A stretch of 64,000 nt of DNA, from NCBI GenBank assembly GCA_902500825.1, contig CABVRX010000016.1:20561-84560 (forward strand), given 5' to 3'. Each line of letters opens with the position of its first letter. The stretch's first letter is position 1. The position numbers and the translations under genes are program-made. This stretch comes from an uncultured Nitrospira sp. GTDB lineage: Bacteria > Nitrospirota > Nitrospiria > Nitrospirales > Nitrospiraceae. The notes under the pieces were generated by a model that ran no database searches, was not told the origin of the DNA, and worked only from the letters and a program-made list of their open reading frames with translations. This document shows, one piece after another, positions 9,655 to 18,813 of this stretch.

Positions 9655-10410
9655 ATGAAATCCCATCCTCTGTCATTACGGCGTATTTGTGAAGACCTTC
9701 GGACAGTTACTTTTCTTCCACTGCTTCTCCTTCTCGCCATCCTGAATCTTGCCTCCTGTTCGGTGATCGAGGCGACTTTCTCGACGATCAAGACGGGCTA
9801 TCGTGTCATTAAGGGAACAGTTAAAGGGACTATCTGGGTCGTGCGAGGCACCTATCAATTTACAAAAGAGACGACCAAACTCGTGTACCGCATCGGCAAG
9901 TTTACCTTTGAAGTCGTCCGTGCTCCATTGGAGTATCCCTTGGTGAGGGACGACGTTCAGACCATCGATGGACTCCCTGTCAAGGAGGCGATTCGCCTAG
10001 GGCGCGTGAAAAACGCTCCCTATACCGTCAAGGGCCGGCATTATGTGCCGATGAGCGTCTCCAGTGCACAGACCTATGAAGAGACAGGCATGGCATCGTG
10101 GTATGGGGAAGAAACACTGCGTCAGAACAATGGATCCATGACGGCCAACGGCGAACTGTTTAACCCGCGAGCATTGACGGCAGCCCATAAGTATTTGCCG
10201 CTTCCAACCCATGTGCAGGTGACGAACTTGGAAAATGGGCGGTCGATTGTTGTGAGAGTGAATGACCGTGGCCCCTTTCCCAGTCAGTACAATCCTGATT
10301 CCGGAAAGAGGATCATCGACTTGAGCGAAGGAGCAGCCGAACAGCTTGGGTTTGTCGACAAAGGAATCGCCCTGGTCCGTGTGGAGACGATTCAACTGGA
10401 AGAGTCGTAA
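9655..10410 (+). CDS. rlpA: RlpA-like septal ring lipoprotein
   Basis: The N-terminus carries a signal peptide with lipobox LASC. A ~90-residue region with hydrophobic beta-like repeats (Val/Ile/Thr/Lys) follows. Residues ~140-250 form the double-psi beta-barrel of the RlpA family: GMASWYGEE, TANGE, ALTAAHKYLPLPT, VRVNDRGPF and IIDLSEGAAEQLGF are all present. The Asp in VNDRGPF and the His in AAHKYL match residues of lytic transglycosylase RlpA that cleaves denuded glycan strands at the septum. There is no SPOR domain, so septal targeting would have to be indirect. Confidence 0.9.
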   Translation: MKSHPLSLRRICEDLRTVTFLPLLLLLAILNLASCSVIEATFSTIKTGYRVIKGTVKGTIWVVRGTYQFTKETTKLVYRIGKFTFEVVRAPLEYPLVRDDVQTIDGLPVKEAIRLGRVKNAPYTVKGRHYVPMSVSSAQTYEETGMASWYGEETLRQNNGSMTANGELFNPRALTAAHKYLPLPTHVQVTNLENGRSIVVRVNDRGPFPSQYNPDSGKRIIDLSEGAAEQLGFVDKGIALVRVETIQLEES

Positions 10411-10717
10411 GCGGAGCCAAGGAACCGTCTATTCAAACCGAGAAAAGTGCCGACCCCTTAATTCTGTTTCGGAACTCACGTCCATTTTTAGCATCATTGC
10501 CATACCTCACTTCGTTCATGATGTAGGAATATCCAGATGAAAGATTTGGTCATCAGCGAGCCTCCGATCGTGGAAGCGTTGCGCTGAACCATTGTTCGCT
10601 TTCAGCAAGCTGATTATGAGTGAGCGGCCGTGAGGTGGTGTGTCAGCCAATCGGCAATCCTCCATGGCCTTCAGAGGGCCAAGTGGTTGCGTCAACCGTT
10701 CCACGAGGACCATTCAA
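10411..10717. other. Intergenic region between convergent genes
   Basis: About 300 bp between convergent genes. I see no convincing hairpin followed by a T run, no RNA gene and no coding frame with a credible ribosome-binding site. A 65-codon minus-strand frame is composed of low-information sequence. Confidence 0.4.
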
Positions 10718-11362
10718 CTATACAGCTCCTGGCTCGATAGCGCGGCGCCGCACGTCGGCCAGCAGTCGTTCGACGATCAGTCGCATGAAAAAGAAGCCTA
10801 GCTTGGGGTTCTGGTAGTACAGGCGGTAAATCATCTCATCCGTCATCGTGTATAGTTCGCAGTCGGTCTCGCAGATCACAGTCATCGTGCGCACCTTCTC
10901 GATGGAGAAGAGCCCTATCTCTCCGATCAACTCACCGGGATCGAGGTAGTGGCCGATTTCTTGAAGCTTGAGGCGCCCCATGGCCACGTAGACGATTTCG
11001 TTGGCCAGATCACCCTTTCGGAAGAGCACTTCCCCGGCCTTGTGCTTCCTGAGATACATGTGTGGCAAAAGCCATTCCGAAACGGGTGATGCCACAGTGG
11101 CCTGTTCGATCTGCTTTGTCAGCCGGATGATTTCTGACAGCCGTTTGGAGTTGATCGGTAACAGGATGGCATTGAGGAGAAATTCCGGCGCGCCGAGCAA
11201 TTTAACGATATCAAACTGCACATGCAATACGCTGAAGCTGATGAAAATGACGTTGCTGGCCACGGCCAGCACACGCAGGTGAATCATGTCTTTCTGCGCA
11301 TGACTGGCAAGATACAACAGGCATCCTAGTAGGCCAATGATGGTAACGTAATCAACGTGCAC
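10718..11362 (-). CDS. Membrane protein with C-terminal cyclic-nucleotide-binding domain
   Basis: Residues 1-~75 form three hydrophobic segments, an arrangement resembling the Popeye-type membrane region or YgjV. Residues ~95-205 form a cNMP-binding beta-roll: HKAGEVLFRKGDLANEIVYVAMGRL and the phosphate-binding cassette GELIGEIGLFSIEKVRTMTV. The canonical cassette contains an Arg that holds the cyclic phosphate, and an Arg is present at KVRTMT, so ligand binding is plausible. It faces away from the Usp-UbiB gene. Two cyclases and a phosphodiesterase lie within 15 kb, which fits a membrane cAMP sensor, although partners are not shown. Confidence 0.8.
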   Translation of the reverse strand: MHVDYVTIIGLLGCLLYLASHAQKDMIHLRVLAVASNVIFISFSVLHVQFDIVKLLGAPEFLLNAILLPINSKRLSEIIRLTKQIEQATVASPVSEWLLPHMYLRKHKAGEVLFRKGDLANEIVYVAMGRLKLQEIGHYLDPGELIGEIGLFSIEKVRTMTVICETDCELYTMTDEMIYRLYYQNPKLGFFFMRLIVERLLADVRRRAIEPGAV

Positions 11363-11826
11363 GGATCGTGATCTTTCTAACGATGGCCGATGCGAGGATA
11401 TGCGTGGTTGTCGTTGTTCTTCCGTTATGATCCGGTTGAGCGATCCGCATCCAGTGTGCTGAGACCTGCTTCGGTGCGCTCAAAACCGATGGAGAGCTGG
11501 ACTGAGGGGTATCGGTTGTGTGTTCCACAACGTATTCGAGAAAGGTGCTTTCCCAGTTCCTGAATGCGAGTTCCCCTGAAAAGGGATCAGAAAAATGTAA
11601 TTGGAAGGCCATATCCAGTTCAGTGGGGCGTATGATAGCGCCGATGGTGAAGAAAAATAAATCAGGTCTGCTCGGGATATCGAGCCTCGGTTCTGGCGGT
11701 GGTCGTGTAGACCTATCCCTTCCGGCACTTGCGCTCGCTCGGAAACTCGTCATTTGATTTTGAGAGAGGTTCGAGTCATACTTCTCGCCCAATCCGCATC
11801 GGTGAGCTTTATTAAGCGATAGCATT
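11363..11826. other. Divergent intergenic region
   Basis: About 460 bp separate two divergent genes. A 157-codon minus-strand frame covers it and ends 11 bp inside the next gene, but it shows no domain, signal peptide or good ribosome-binding site and is Thr/Ser/Pro-rich in a way typical of chance frames. Promoters for both flanking genes must lie here; I could not fix one. Confidence 0.35.
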
Positions 11827-13911
11827 GTGGACGATCAGCCGCGGAATCACGCCATACGACGTGTCATGGTCGGCACCGACCGCTCGAAAACAGCGGATCA
11901 GGCTGTTCTCTGGGCCGCCCAATTCGCTGATCGCTATGGTGCAGACCTGTTCGTGGTGCAAGTCATCCTCCCGCAGCACCCATCCACCACAGAATTCGGC
12001 ACGGCGGAGCACACACGGGCTGCGGCCGCGAAACATGAACTGACGGATTGTGTCCGTCAGCTTGTCGGAGAGCGCGGACATGCGTTCATCGTCATGGATG
12101 ATGACCCGGCGTTGGCCATCGTCCGTGCCGCTGAGCAAGAAACAATCGATGTCTTGGTGGTGGGGAATGCGGGCATGGCGGGGAGAAAGGAGTTTTTGCT
12201 CGGCAACGTCCCGAACCGAATCAGTCACAATTCCCGTTGCACCGTGATCATCGTGAATACCCAGCTATTAGCCGAAGGGCACACTGGAGAAGCCGCCCGA
12301 GTCATCTCCTCTCAACCCGAAAGCCAAGTCTCTGAACCTCACATGGGAGCTCGAGCAGTAAAAATCGCCACCGTGATGGCGAAATATGGTGTTCAAGAAT
12401 TCTTGAGCCAACCCGCTCCATCGGATATCTTGACACGCCGTCAGCAAGCCAAGCGTCTTCGTGCTGCGCTGGAAGAACTGGGGCCCACCTTTTCAAAACT
12501 GGGGCAGGTGTTGTCGACTCGCCCGGATCTCCTTCCTGCGGAATACATCGAAGAACTTGCGATGTTGCAGAGTCACGTCCCTCCACTGTCTGAGCGCGAA
12601 GTTGTTCGAGTGGCTGAGCAGGAATTGCGGGTGCCGTGGGAAGATGTGTTCGAGTCGATTGATCCCAAACCGCTCGCTGCCGGGACCATCGCCCAAGTTC
12701 ATCGGGCGACATTGGAAACCGGCGACCGGGTGGTCGTCAAGATTCAGCGGCCCACGGCACGAGCGGAAATCGAGCAGGATCTGGCTCTCCTGGAGGTCTT
12801 TGCCGAAAAAGTCGGCAAGCGTCCTGCGCTCAACCGAGTGGTGAATATGGAGGCCGTGTTCAAACACCTCTCCACGTCGCTTCAGCGTGAACTCGACTTC
12901 CGTCAGGAAATTGAGAACATCGAGAGGATGCGGATGGTGCTCGCAGACTATGATCGATTAGCGGTCCCTTCCGTGTACCGAGAACTCTCGACCGCCCGAT
13001 TGTTGGTGATGGGAGAAATTCAGGGTATTCACATTGCTCAGGCGCCGGACGGTCCAGAACGCGTCGAGGCCGCCCGGCAGCTCTTGGAGAGCTTCTATAA
13101 GCAAATCATCGTCGATGGTTTCTTCCATGCCGATCCTCACCCAGGGAATCTTATGTGGTGGAAGGACCGTATCTACCTCCTGGATTTCGGTATGGTCGGG
13201 GCTGTGGATGCCAATGTGCGTGAGCACCTCTTGTTACTGCTGATGGCGTTGTGGAAAGAAGATACGGTGTTCCTGAGCGACGTCATTCTCATGATGGCGG
13301 GGTCGCTTGATCGGAGCGATCTGAATGTGCCTCAGTTCCAGAGTGACATAGGCGACATGATCTCAAAATACCGTACGGCGGCTCTGGCCGACATGCAGAT
13401 CGGACCGCTTCTCCAGGAAATGAGTGCGATCGGTGTTCGACACGGTGTGCCACTGCCGGCGTCATTGACACTTGCGGCCAAGGCGCTTGCGCAGGTCCAA
13501 CTCGCGACCGCGCAGCTTGATCCCAAACTCGATCCGTACGATGTGGCGGGCAAGTTTTTGATGCGGTCGATGCTGAAACGTCTGGGTGCCACCCTGGATC
13601 CCAGAGGGTTGGTGTATCAGTCGCAGAAGTTGAAAGTACGGGCTGAGCGGGTCGTCGAAGCGATTGAACATCTCATCGGTGCCCGCCCTGGCCAGAAGCT
13701 GGTCGTCAATTTTAAGGCGAATTCCCTGGAGGATACGGTTCGCCGTACAGGTCGGCGTTTCGCAGTAGGGCTGACCGCTGCCGCAAGTATTCTCGCCAGC
13801 GGACTCACGGCGACCTCGGCCACAGCGGCCGATTGGGTCTCCGTCTCGTTCGGGATCGTCGCCGGGCTGCTGATTGTTGGATTGGTTCTGGATTTGATGC
13901 GCGGACGGTAG
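11827..13911 (+). CDS. Universal stress domain fused to UbiB/ABC1-type kinase
   Basis: The 694-residue product has a Usp domain at ~10-145 (MVGTDRSKTADQAVLWAAQFA; nucleotide-loop-like VGNAGMAGRKEFLLGNV) joined to an ABC1/ADCK/UbiB atypical kinase at ~190-560. Kinase marks are SKLGQ near 221, the Ala-rich loop AAGTIAQVH near 283, VVKIQRP near 302, the ExD motif in RELDFRQE, the catalytic HADPHPGN near 433 and the metal LDFG near 451. Two hydrophobic segments close the protein, as in membrane-anchored UbiB. UbiB-family proteins support quinone biosynthesis or lipid transport through ATPase activity. The Usp fusion suggests nucleotide or stress input. Translation begins at a GTG; no other start is better placed. 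Confidence 0.88.
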   Translation: MDDQPRNHAIRRVMVGTDRSKTADQAVLWAAQFADRYGADLFVVQVILPQHPSTTEFGTAEHTRAAAAKHELTDCVRQLVGERGHAFIVMDDDPALAIVRAAEQETIDVLVVGNAGMAGRKEFLLGNVPNRISHNSRCTVIIVNTQLLAEGHTGEAARVISSQPESQVSEPHMGARAVKIATVMAKYGVQEFLSQPAPSDILTRRQQAKRLRAALEELGPTFSKLGQVLSTRPDLLPAEYIEELAMLQSHVPPLSEREVVRVAEQELRVPWEDVFESIDPKPLAAGTIAQVHRATLETGDRVVVKIQRPTARAEIEQDLALLEVFAEKVGKRPALNRVVNMEAVFKHLSTSLQRELDFRQEIENIERMRMVLADYDRLAVPSVYRELSTARLLVMGEIQGIHIAQAPDGPERVEAARQLLESFYKQIIVDGFFHADPHPGNLMWWKDRIYLLDFGMVGAVDANVREHLLLLLMALWKEDTVFLSDVILMMAGSLDRSDLNVPQFQSDIGDMISKYRTAALADMQIGPLLQEMSAIGVRHGVPLPASLTLAAKALAQVQLATAQLDPKLDPYDVAGKFLMRSMLKRLGATLDPRGLVYQSQKLKVRAERVVEAIEHLIGARPGQKLVVNFKANSLEDTVRRTGRRFAVGLTAAASILASGLTATSATAADWVSVSFGIVAGLLIVGLVLDLMRGR

Positions 13912-13943
13912 ACTCGAGTGGTTCTATTAACCGTTCGTCACAA

Positions 13944-14081
13944 TCACGGTTTGGCTCCACCGCTCTTGACTGAACGTAGGATCATTTTTTCGAGCAGGTA
14001 GGCTAATACCGACATCCCCAGGGATATCAGCCAAAATTGCAACCGTCCTTCAAGAGACCGAGGTTTCATCTTCGTGCTCAT
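13944..14081 (-). CDS. Possible small single-span membrane protein
   Basis: A 45-residue frame starts with MSTKMKPRSLEGRLQFW, continues with a hydrophobic segment (LISLGMSVLAYLLEKMIL) and ends in a basic tail. The pattern, basic N-side then one transmembrane helix, is typical of small membrane proteins. The frame extends 40 codons upstream to another ATG but that part is polar and low in information. No strong ribosome-binding site precedes either start. It lies convergent to the kinase gene. Kept as a weak candidate only. Confidence 0.35.
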   Translation of the reverse strand: MSTKMKPRSLEGRLQFWLISLGMSVLAYLLEKMILRSVKSGGAKP

Positions 14082-14245
14082 TGTGGGACCATTATCATTG
14101 ACGGCCACGCCGTCTGCAATAGGGAATTGATTCGCAGCCTGGTTCTTCAGCCGAGCATGCTTGCGCTCGGGGTGTGCTTCCCTTTGCATCTGCTGGGCCA
14201 CCTTACTGATGCCAGCCGTAATATTTAAGGATGCTGAGGTGACAC

Positions 14246-15565
14246 ATGAGAGGTGATGGGGCCAAGTTGGCTAAAAAGCTCTTACCCCAGGTAGCAATGT
14301 TGTCATTCCTCTCTCCCGGCGAAATACAAGCGCTTTCACAACGCGGCGAAATACTGTCTGTTAATGATGGCGATGTTCTTATTGCTGAGGGTGCGGTTGG
14401 AAACACCTTGTTTCTTGTGCTGCGAGGTAAAGTGGCGATCTCACGGGATGGATTTCGCCTGGCCGTAAGTGAAATGGGATCTGTAGTAGGCGAAATATCG
14501 CTCGTTGACTCGGGAAAGGCAACCGCAACAGTAACAGCTATAGGTCCAGTGATGGTGTTCAGGATATCCAGGGAGAACTTTGAAACTCTCTACTCAAATA
14601 AGAATTTTGTTCGCGCTATCCTCAAAGGTCTTGCCGCGAAAACAAGGGAGGCGATTGACCGAGACGTTGGCAACCTTCACAGAATAGAAGGACTGCGTGA
14701 TACGTTCGGGCGATATGTTTCTAAGGCAGTGTTGGATGATATATTGTCTTCTTCTGACCCGGAGTCACTTTTATCCGGTCGCTTGGCCAATGCAACAATC
14801 TTCTTTTCTGACATTCGCAATTTCACTACTTTCTCCGAGCATCTGCCTGCTGCCGACATGATCTGCCTGCTTCGAGACTATTTTGGCCGAATGGTTCCCC
14901 TGGTAACGAAGCACAACGGGTATATAAACAAGTTCATTGGTGACGCTCTTTTGGTTCTATTTAATCTTCCAGTGGCATACTCAAATTCGGCCATTGAAGC
15001 GGTACAGACTGCAATTGAAATGTCCCAATCGCTTGACGAGATGAACGCTGATAGACGCGACCGCGGAAAACCTGCGATAAGCATCGGAATTGGGATCCAT
15101 GCAGGAGAAGTAATTGCTGGCAACATTGGTAGTGTTGAGAGAATGGAATACACCGTCATCGGTGACAATGTCAATCTATGCTCACGCCTTGAGGGTTTGA
15201 CCAAGCACTATGGAGTACGGGTGCTGATCAGCGAAGATCTGCGAGAGAAGATTGGCCAACATTTCCTCATTCGCGCAATAGATTTAGTGATAGTGCAAGG
15301 TAGGCAGAAGCCCACACGGATCTATGAACTTTGTGGGACGATATCTTCAGCGAGAGATATAGAAGTATCAGTGTGTAGGCAGTATGAGGAAGTACTAAAT
15401 CTGTACTTCGCTAGACGCTGGCGTGACTGTATCAAGAAAATATCTAAGAGCAAACTGCTAGCTATCGACAATCCATCTAACGTGCTGCGTAACAGATGTG
15501 AGTTCTTTTTAAAAGAACCTCCTTCCGAAAACTGGAATTGTGCTTTTGCCATGGGTGAAAAATGA
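14246..15565 (+). CDS. cNMP-binding and class III nucleotide cyclase
   Basis: Residues ~20-135 are a cyclic-nucleotide-binding fold (LSVNDGDVLIAEGAVGNTLFLVLRG, cassette VVGEISLVDSGKATATV). It lacks a clear Arg at the cassette position, so ligand binding is doubtful. Residues ~180-370 are a class III cyclase catalytic domain: FFSDIRNFT with the first metal Asp, NKFIGDALLVLF with the Lys and second metal Asp, and MEYTVIGDNVNLCSRLE with Asn and Arg transition-state residues. Lys plus Thr/Asp suggests ATP as substrate. No membrane segment is visible, so it is likely soluble. The C-terminal ~70 residues end in PPSENWNCAFAMGEK, a motif also present at the end of the downstream CHASE2 cyclase. Confidence 0.88.
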   Translation: MRGDGAKLAKKLLPQVAMLSFLSPGEIQALSQRGEILSVNDGDVLIAEGAVGNTLFLVLRGKVAISRDGFRLAVSEMGSVVGEISLVDSGKATATVTAIGPVMVFRISRENFETLYSNKNFVRAILKGLAAKTREAIDRDVGNLHRIEGLRDTFGRYVSKAVLDDILSSSDPESLLSGRLANATIFFSDIRNFTTFSEHLPAADMICLLRDYFGRMVPLVTKHNGYINKFIGDALLVLFNLPVAYSNSAIEAVQTAIEMSQSLDEMNADRRDRGKPAISIGIGIHAGEVIAGNIGSVERMEYTVIGDNVNLCSRLEGLTKHYGVRVLISEDLREKIGQHFLIRAIDLVIVQGRQKPTRIYELCGTISSARDIEVSVCRQYEEVLNLYFARRWRDCIKKISKSKLLAIDNPSNVLRNRCEFFLKEPPSENWNCAFAMGEK

Positions 15566-15866
15566 TAGGGCACTCAAATATGGCCAAAAAGTATGGGGTC
15601 AAGAGCCTTTATGAAACGTTTTTGGTTGATGGTCACTCAACCGAATCTCCGTGGCGAGATGATGCCGTTTAACTGTGGATGCGCCGAGCGGTGGAGGCAT
15701 CGGTAGAGAACACTCTCGTTTCTACGGATGCCCCGATGCGTTTCGCACACCTTTCCTGCGAGAGGGCACCTTGTCGGTGAGATGAGGCATCGGTGTCTGT
15801 GAGGAGCCGGTGAGGCATCCTGGCGCACGCCGCTCGAGTTTTCGCAGCCTGCTAAGGTTTGAAACG
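15566..15866. other. Intergenic region between two cyclase genes
   Basis: About 300 bp, with GC-rich patches repeating short GAGGCATCGGT-like strings (15690-15800). No coding frame with support and no obvious terminator or RNA gene. An alternative start for the next gene (GTG at 15810) lies here. Confidence 0.35.
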
Positions 15867-18119
15867 ATGAGGCGAATACTCAAAGCGCTCGCATGGGGCT
15901 GTGTGGTTGGGCTCATCGGGCTCGTCTTCAGCTTCACGCACATGGCGAGAAGTTTTGAAGAGGATCTTGGCCTCGACTTTTTTTTTAAGTTGAGAGGTGT
16001 TCAACAACCGCCCACGGAAGCCGTCGTCGTCAGTATCGATAGAGACTCTGCGGAAAACCTCAAGATCCCGGACAATCCTGACAAGTGGCCTCGCTCCGTT
16101 CATGCGAGACTTATCGACACCCTTGTGCGAGCAGGTGCCAAGGCCATTACCTTCGACGTACATTTTATCGAGCCGAAGGTGACGGAAGACGATCATCTGT
16201 TCGAACAGGCGATTCGCCGCGCTGGAAATGTGGTCCTCGCTGATGCCATGAGGGCGAAAGATATTCCGACCCCATCGGCTGGACATGATGCCTCCGACAC
16301 CACCAATATCGTCAAGCTCATCAAGCCGCTTGAGTCGTTTGCGCAGGCGGCGACGGGAACTGCACCATTCGTCCTGCCCAGGATTCCTTTCAAGGTGAAT
16401 CAGTATTGGACGTTCCAGCAGGGAGCCGGTGATGCCCCGACGTTTCCGATTGTGGCATTGCAGCTGTACGGGTGGGAGGAGTTAGGAAATTTGGTTCAGT
16501 TGGTGAAACAGGTCAACCCGGCCTATGCGGAGAGGCTGCTCGGCGATGTGGAGAAGGAGCGTATCACGCGAAGTCTTGTGGGAATGATCCGTGATCTGCG
16601 AGACCTGTTTGAAGGCGATTCCTTGCTGGCTGAGCGGGTGCGCGAGGAGTTAGAGCGATCGGGTCTGCGAGCGAAGGACCAGGGTCGGTATCGCCTTCTG
16701 AAGGCTCTGATCAATATATACGGAGGAGAGGTCAGCCGGTATATCAACTTCTATGGACCGCCTGGGACGGTTCCCACGATCCATTATGACCAGGCGCTGC
16801 AGATTGGAACGGAGTCAGGGCCGGCTTTCGATGTGGAGGGCAAAGCAGTCTTTGTCGGCCTTTCGGAAATTCTGCTCGCGGAACGAAAGGACAGCTTTTA
16901 CACCGTCTTCTCGCAGGGGAACGGGGTATTCATCGGTGGGGTGGAAATTGCCGCAAGCGCCTTCCTGAACATTCTCGATGACACGACGATCGTACCGATC
17001 AGCTTGCCGGCTCATATCGGGCTGCTGTTGTGTTGGGGGATGGTCGTCGGGGCTCTCTGTCGGCTGCTCTCTATCAGCATTGCCGCCGGGGCGATGTTCG
17101 GCATGGCCGGGCTGTATCTGACTATCGCCGCACATCAATTTCAGTCCTACCAGCAATGGTATCCGGTTGTGCTTCCTCTCCTCGTTCAGTTGCCGATCGG
17201 CTTCGTCGGTGCGGTCCTCTGGAATTATGTCGAATCGGATCGTGAGCGAAAGAACATCCGCAAAGCGTTCGGGCTCTATTTGCCGAACGATGTCGTCGAT
17301 CAATTGGCGAAGGACATGGCGAATATCAAGGGCACGACACAGGTGGTCTACGGAACCTGCCTGTTCACCGATGCCGGAGACTATACTGCGCTCTCAGAGA
17401 AAATGACGCCGAAGGACCTCAGCGATTTCCTTGGCCGGTATTTCGAAGCGCTCTTTCAGCCGGTGCGCAAACATGGCGGTCTGATCGTGGATCTGAAAGG
17501 GGATTCGATCTTAGCTATTTGGAAAGGACCGCACGATGATCCGGCTCTGCGCAAAAAGGCTTGTCTGGCCGCGCTGGAGATGTCTGAGTCCGTGGCCCGG
17601 TTCAATCAATCTGTGGCGCCCTATAGTCTGCCCACACGCATCGGTCTGCATGCCGGTGAATTGACGATCGGGGCGGTCGGAGCCATGGATCACTATGAAT
17701 ATCGGCCGACCGGCGATGTCGTCAATACAGCCTCGCGTGTGGAAGGGTTCAACAAGTATGTCGGGACACAAATCGCCGTGAGCGACGAAGTGATCAAAGG
17801 TTTGGACGGACTACTGACCAGGCAACTCGGTACATTCCGGCTCAAAGGCAAAGGCACACCGCTGAGGCTTCATGAATTGGTGAACCCCTCGGAGCAGGTG
17901 AAACAGATACAGCATGAAATCTGCGCGATCTTCGCGGAGGGGTTGACGGCCTTTAGAAATCGTTCGTGGGATCAGGCTCGCGCTGCCTTCCAGCGGTGTC
18001 TCGACGTGACAGAACAAGATGGCCCCTCTCAGTTCTATTTTGCCCTCTGCGATCAGTATCTCACGACTCCCCCTTCAGAAGAACCCTGGGACGCTGTCAT
18101 CACTTTTGAAAACAAATAG
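15867..18119 (+). CDS. CHASE2-domain adenylate/guanylate cyclase
   Basis: A 750-residue membrane cyclase. An N-terminal signal-anchor (~8-27) leads to a CHASE2 extracytoplasmic sensor at ~30-380 (VVVSIDRDSAENLK, RAGAKAITFDVHFIEP). Three hydrophobic segments at ~385-465 cross back, and a class III cyclase follows at ~490-690. Catalytic features are FTDAGDYT near 498, LKGDSILAIW near 545 and EYRPTGDVVNTASRVE near 610, all consistent with nucleotide cyclisation. CHASE2 cyclases often sit beside FecR-domain proteins, and here a FecR-TPR-barrel gene follows. The ATG chosen lies 19 codons after an upstream GTG; it keeps the signal-anchor near the N-terminus, and neither start has a strong ribosome-binding site. 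Confidence 0.9.
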   Translation: MRRILKALAWGCVVGLIGLVFSFTHMARSFEEDLGLDFFFKLRGVQQPPTEAVVVSIDRDSAENLKIPDNPDKWPRSVHARLIDTLVRAGAKAITFDVHFIEPKVTEDDHLFEQAIRRAGNVVLADAMRAKDIPTPSAGHDASDTTNIVKLIKPLESFAQAATGTAPFVLPRIPFKVNQYWTFQQGAGDAPTFPIVALQLYGWEELGNLVQLVKQVNPAYAERLLGDVEKERITRSLVGMIRDLRDLFEGDSLLAERVREELERSGLRAKDQGRYRLLKALINIYGGEVSRYINFYGPPGTVPTIHYDQALQIGTESGPAFDVEGKAVFVGLSEILLAERKDSFYTVFSQGNGVFIGGVEIAASAFLNILDDTTIVPISLPAHIGLLLCWGMVVGALCRLLSISIAAGAMFGMAGLYLTIAAHQFQSYQQWYPVVLPLLVQLPIGFVGAVLWNYVESDRERKNIRKAFGLYLPNDVVDQLAKDMANIKGTTQVVYGTCLFTDAGDYTALSEKMTPKDLSDFLGRYFEALFQPVRKHGGLIVDLKGDSILAIWKGPHDDPALRKKACLAALEMSESVARFNQSVAPYSLPTRIGLHAGELTIGAVGAMDHYEYRPTGDVVNTASRVEGFNKYVGTQIAVSDEVIKGLDGLLTRQLGTFRLKGKGTPLRLHELVNPSEQVKQIQHEICAIFAEGLTAFRNRSWDQARAAFQRCLDVTEQDGPSQFYFALCDQYLTTPPSEEPWDAVITFENK

Positions 18120-18813
18120 TCTGACGCGCGAGATTAGCGGACTGTAACAAATACCGCATACTTCGTTGCACGGCCTCAGAGCTGCTCATCCAGCCTTCGT
18201 GAAAAGGGCGTCATAGTCAGCCACTTTCCTCGGGCCTGAATCGAATCGGATACAGGATCTATTTCGATACATTGGATCTGTTTCGATACATCAAGATCTT
18301 GACAACGATTGCGGAAATAATTGGTCGGAAGCTCCCGCCTGTGACTGACGTGCTCCGCTAGGCCGTTCTGTCACGCTGAAAATGAGTGCGACCAACCGTC
18401 GCGGCGCCGCATAACTGAACCTCTGAGCCTGAAACGGGTTGGTTACGTCTTCTCCATCCATCCTTTCCTTCTTGCATAGGCACATCCTTTGCGTATCGCC
18501 GTGCGGAGGTGATGATGTTGACCAGATGTAATGGTGGTAATTCAGGTTTCCTGAGTGAAGGTGGTGTTTTGACATATAGGAATACGTTTAATTCTTATAC
18601 CTTATAAAATGGCATGTGGCCGCCTCGTCGTAATGCTTGTAATTGGTCGAGTGTGATGATTAGGGTGCGCCCCTCCTTGTCATGCATGAGGACTTGGAGG
18701 ATCCGGAGAAGTAGTCGAGTCGTCAAAAAGCGGAATTGATCAGAGCTTCCCTAAGTGCACTATGGCTGATTCCAGGATGGGACAGCCGTGAAGCAACGAG
18801 AAGGGAGGTAGTG
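18120..18813. other. Long leader region before the FecR-barrel gene
   Basis: Nearly 700 bp without a credible gene. It holds a small direct repeat (see 18262-18291) and a sequence TTGACA at 18569-18574 with AT-rich sequence downstream that could be a sigma-70 -35 element, although the -10 is poor. The ribosome-binding site AAGGGAGGT (18801-18809) belongs to the following gene. A structured 5' leader or small RNA cannot be excluded. Confidence 0.35.
18262..18291 (+). repeat. Short direct repeat TTTCGATACAT
   Basis: The 11-mer TTTCGATACAT occurs at 18262-18272 and 18281-18291, 19 bp start to start, each near GGATCTG/GGATCT. A spacing close to two helical turns would suit two copies of a protein-binding site. 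Confidence 0.5.

Noticed and set aside
10516..10713. A 65-codon minus-strand frame after the cNMP-binding membrane protein
   Set aside because: No domain, no signal peptide and no ribosome-binding site; it begins only a few bases after the upstream stop but lacks other support.
15566..15866. Possible transposase remnant
   Set aside because: Translated frames on both strands gave no recognisable transposase motif and no terminal inverted repeats were seen.
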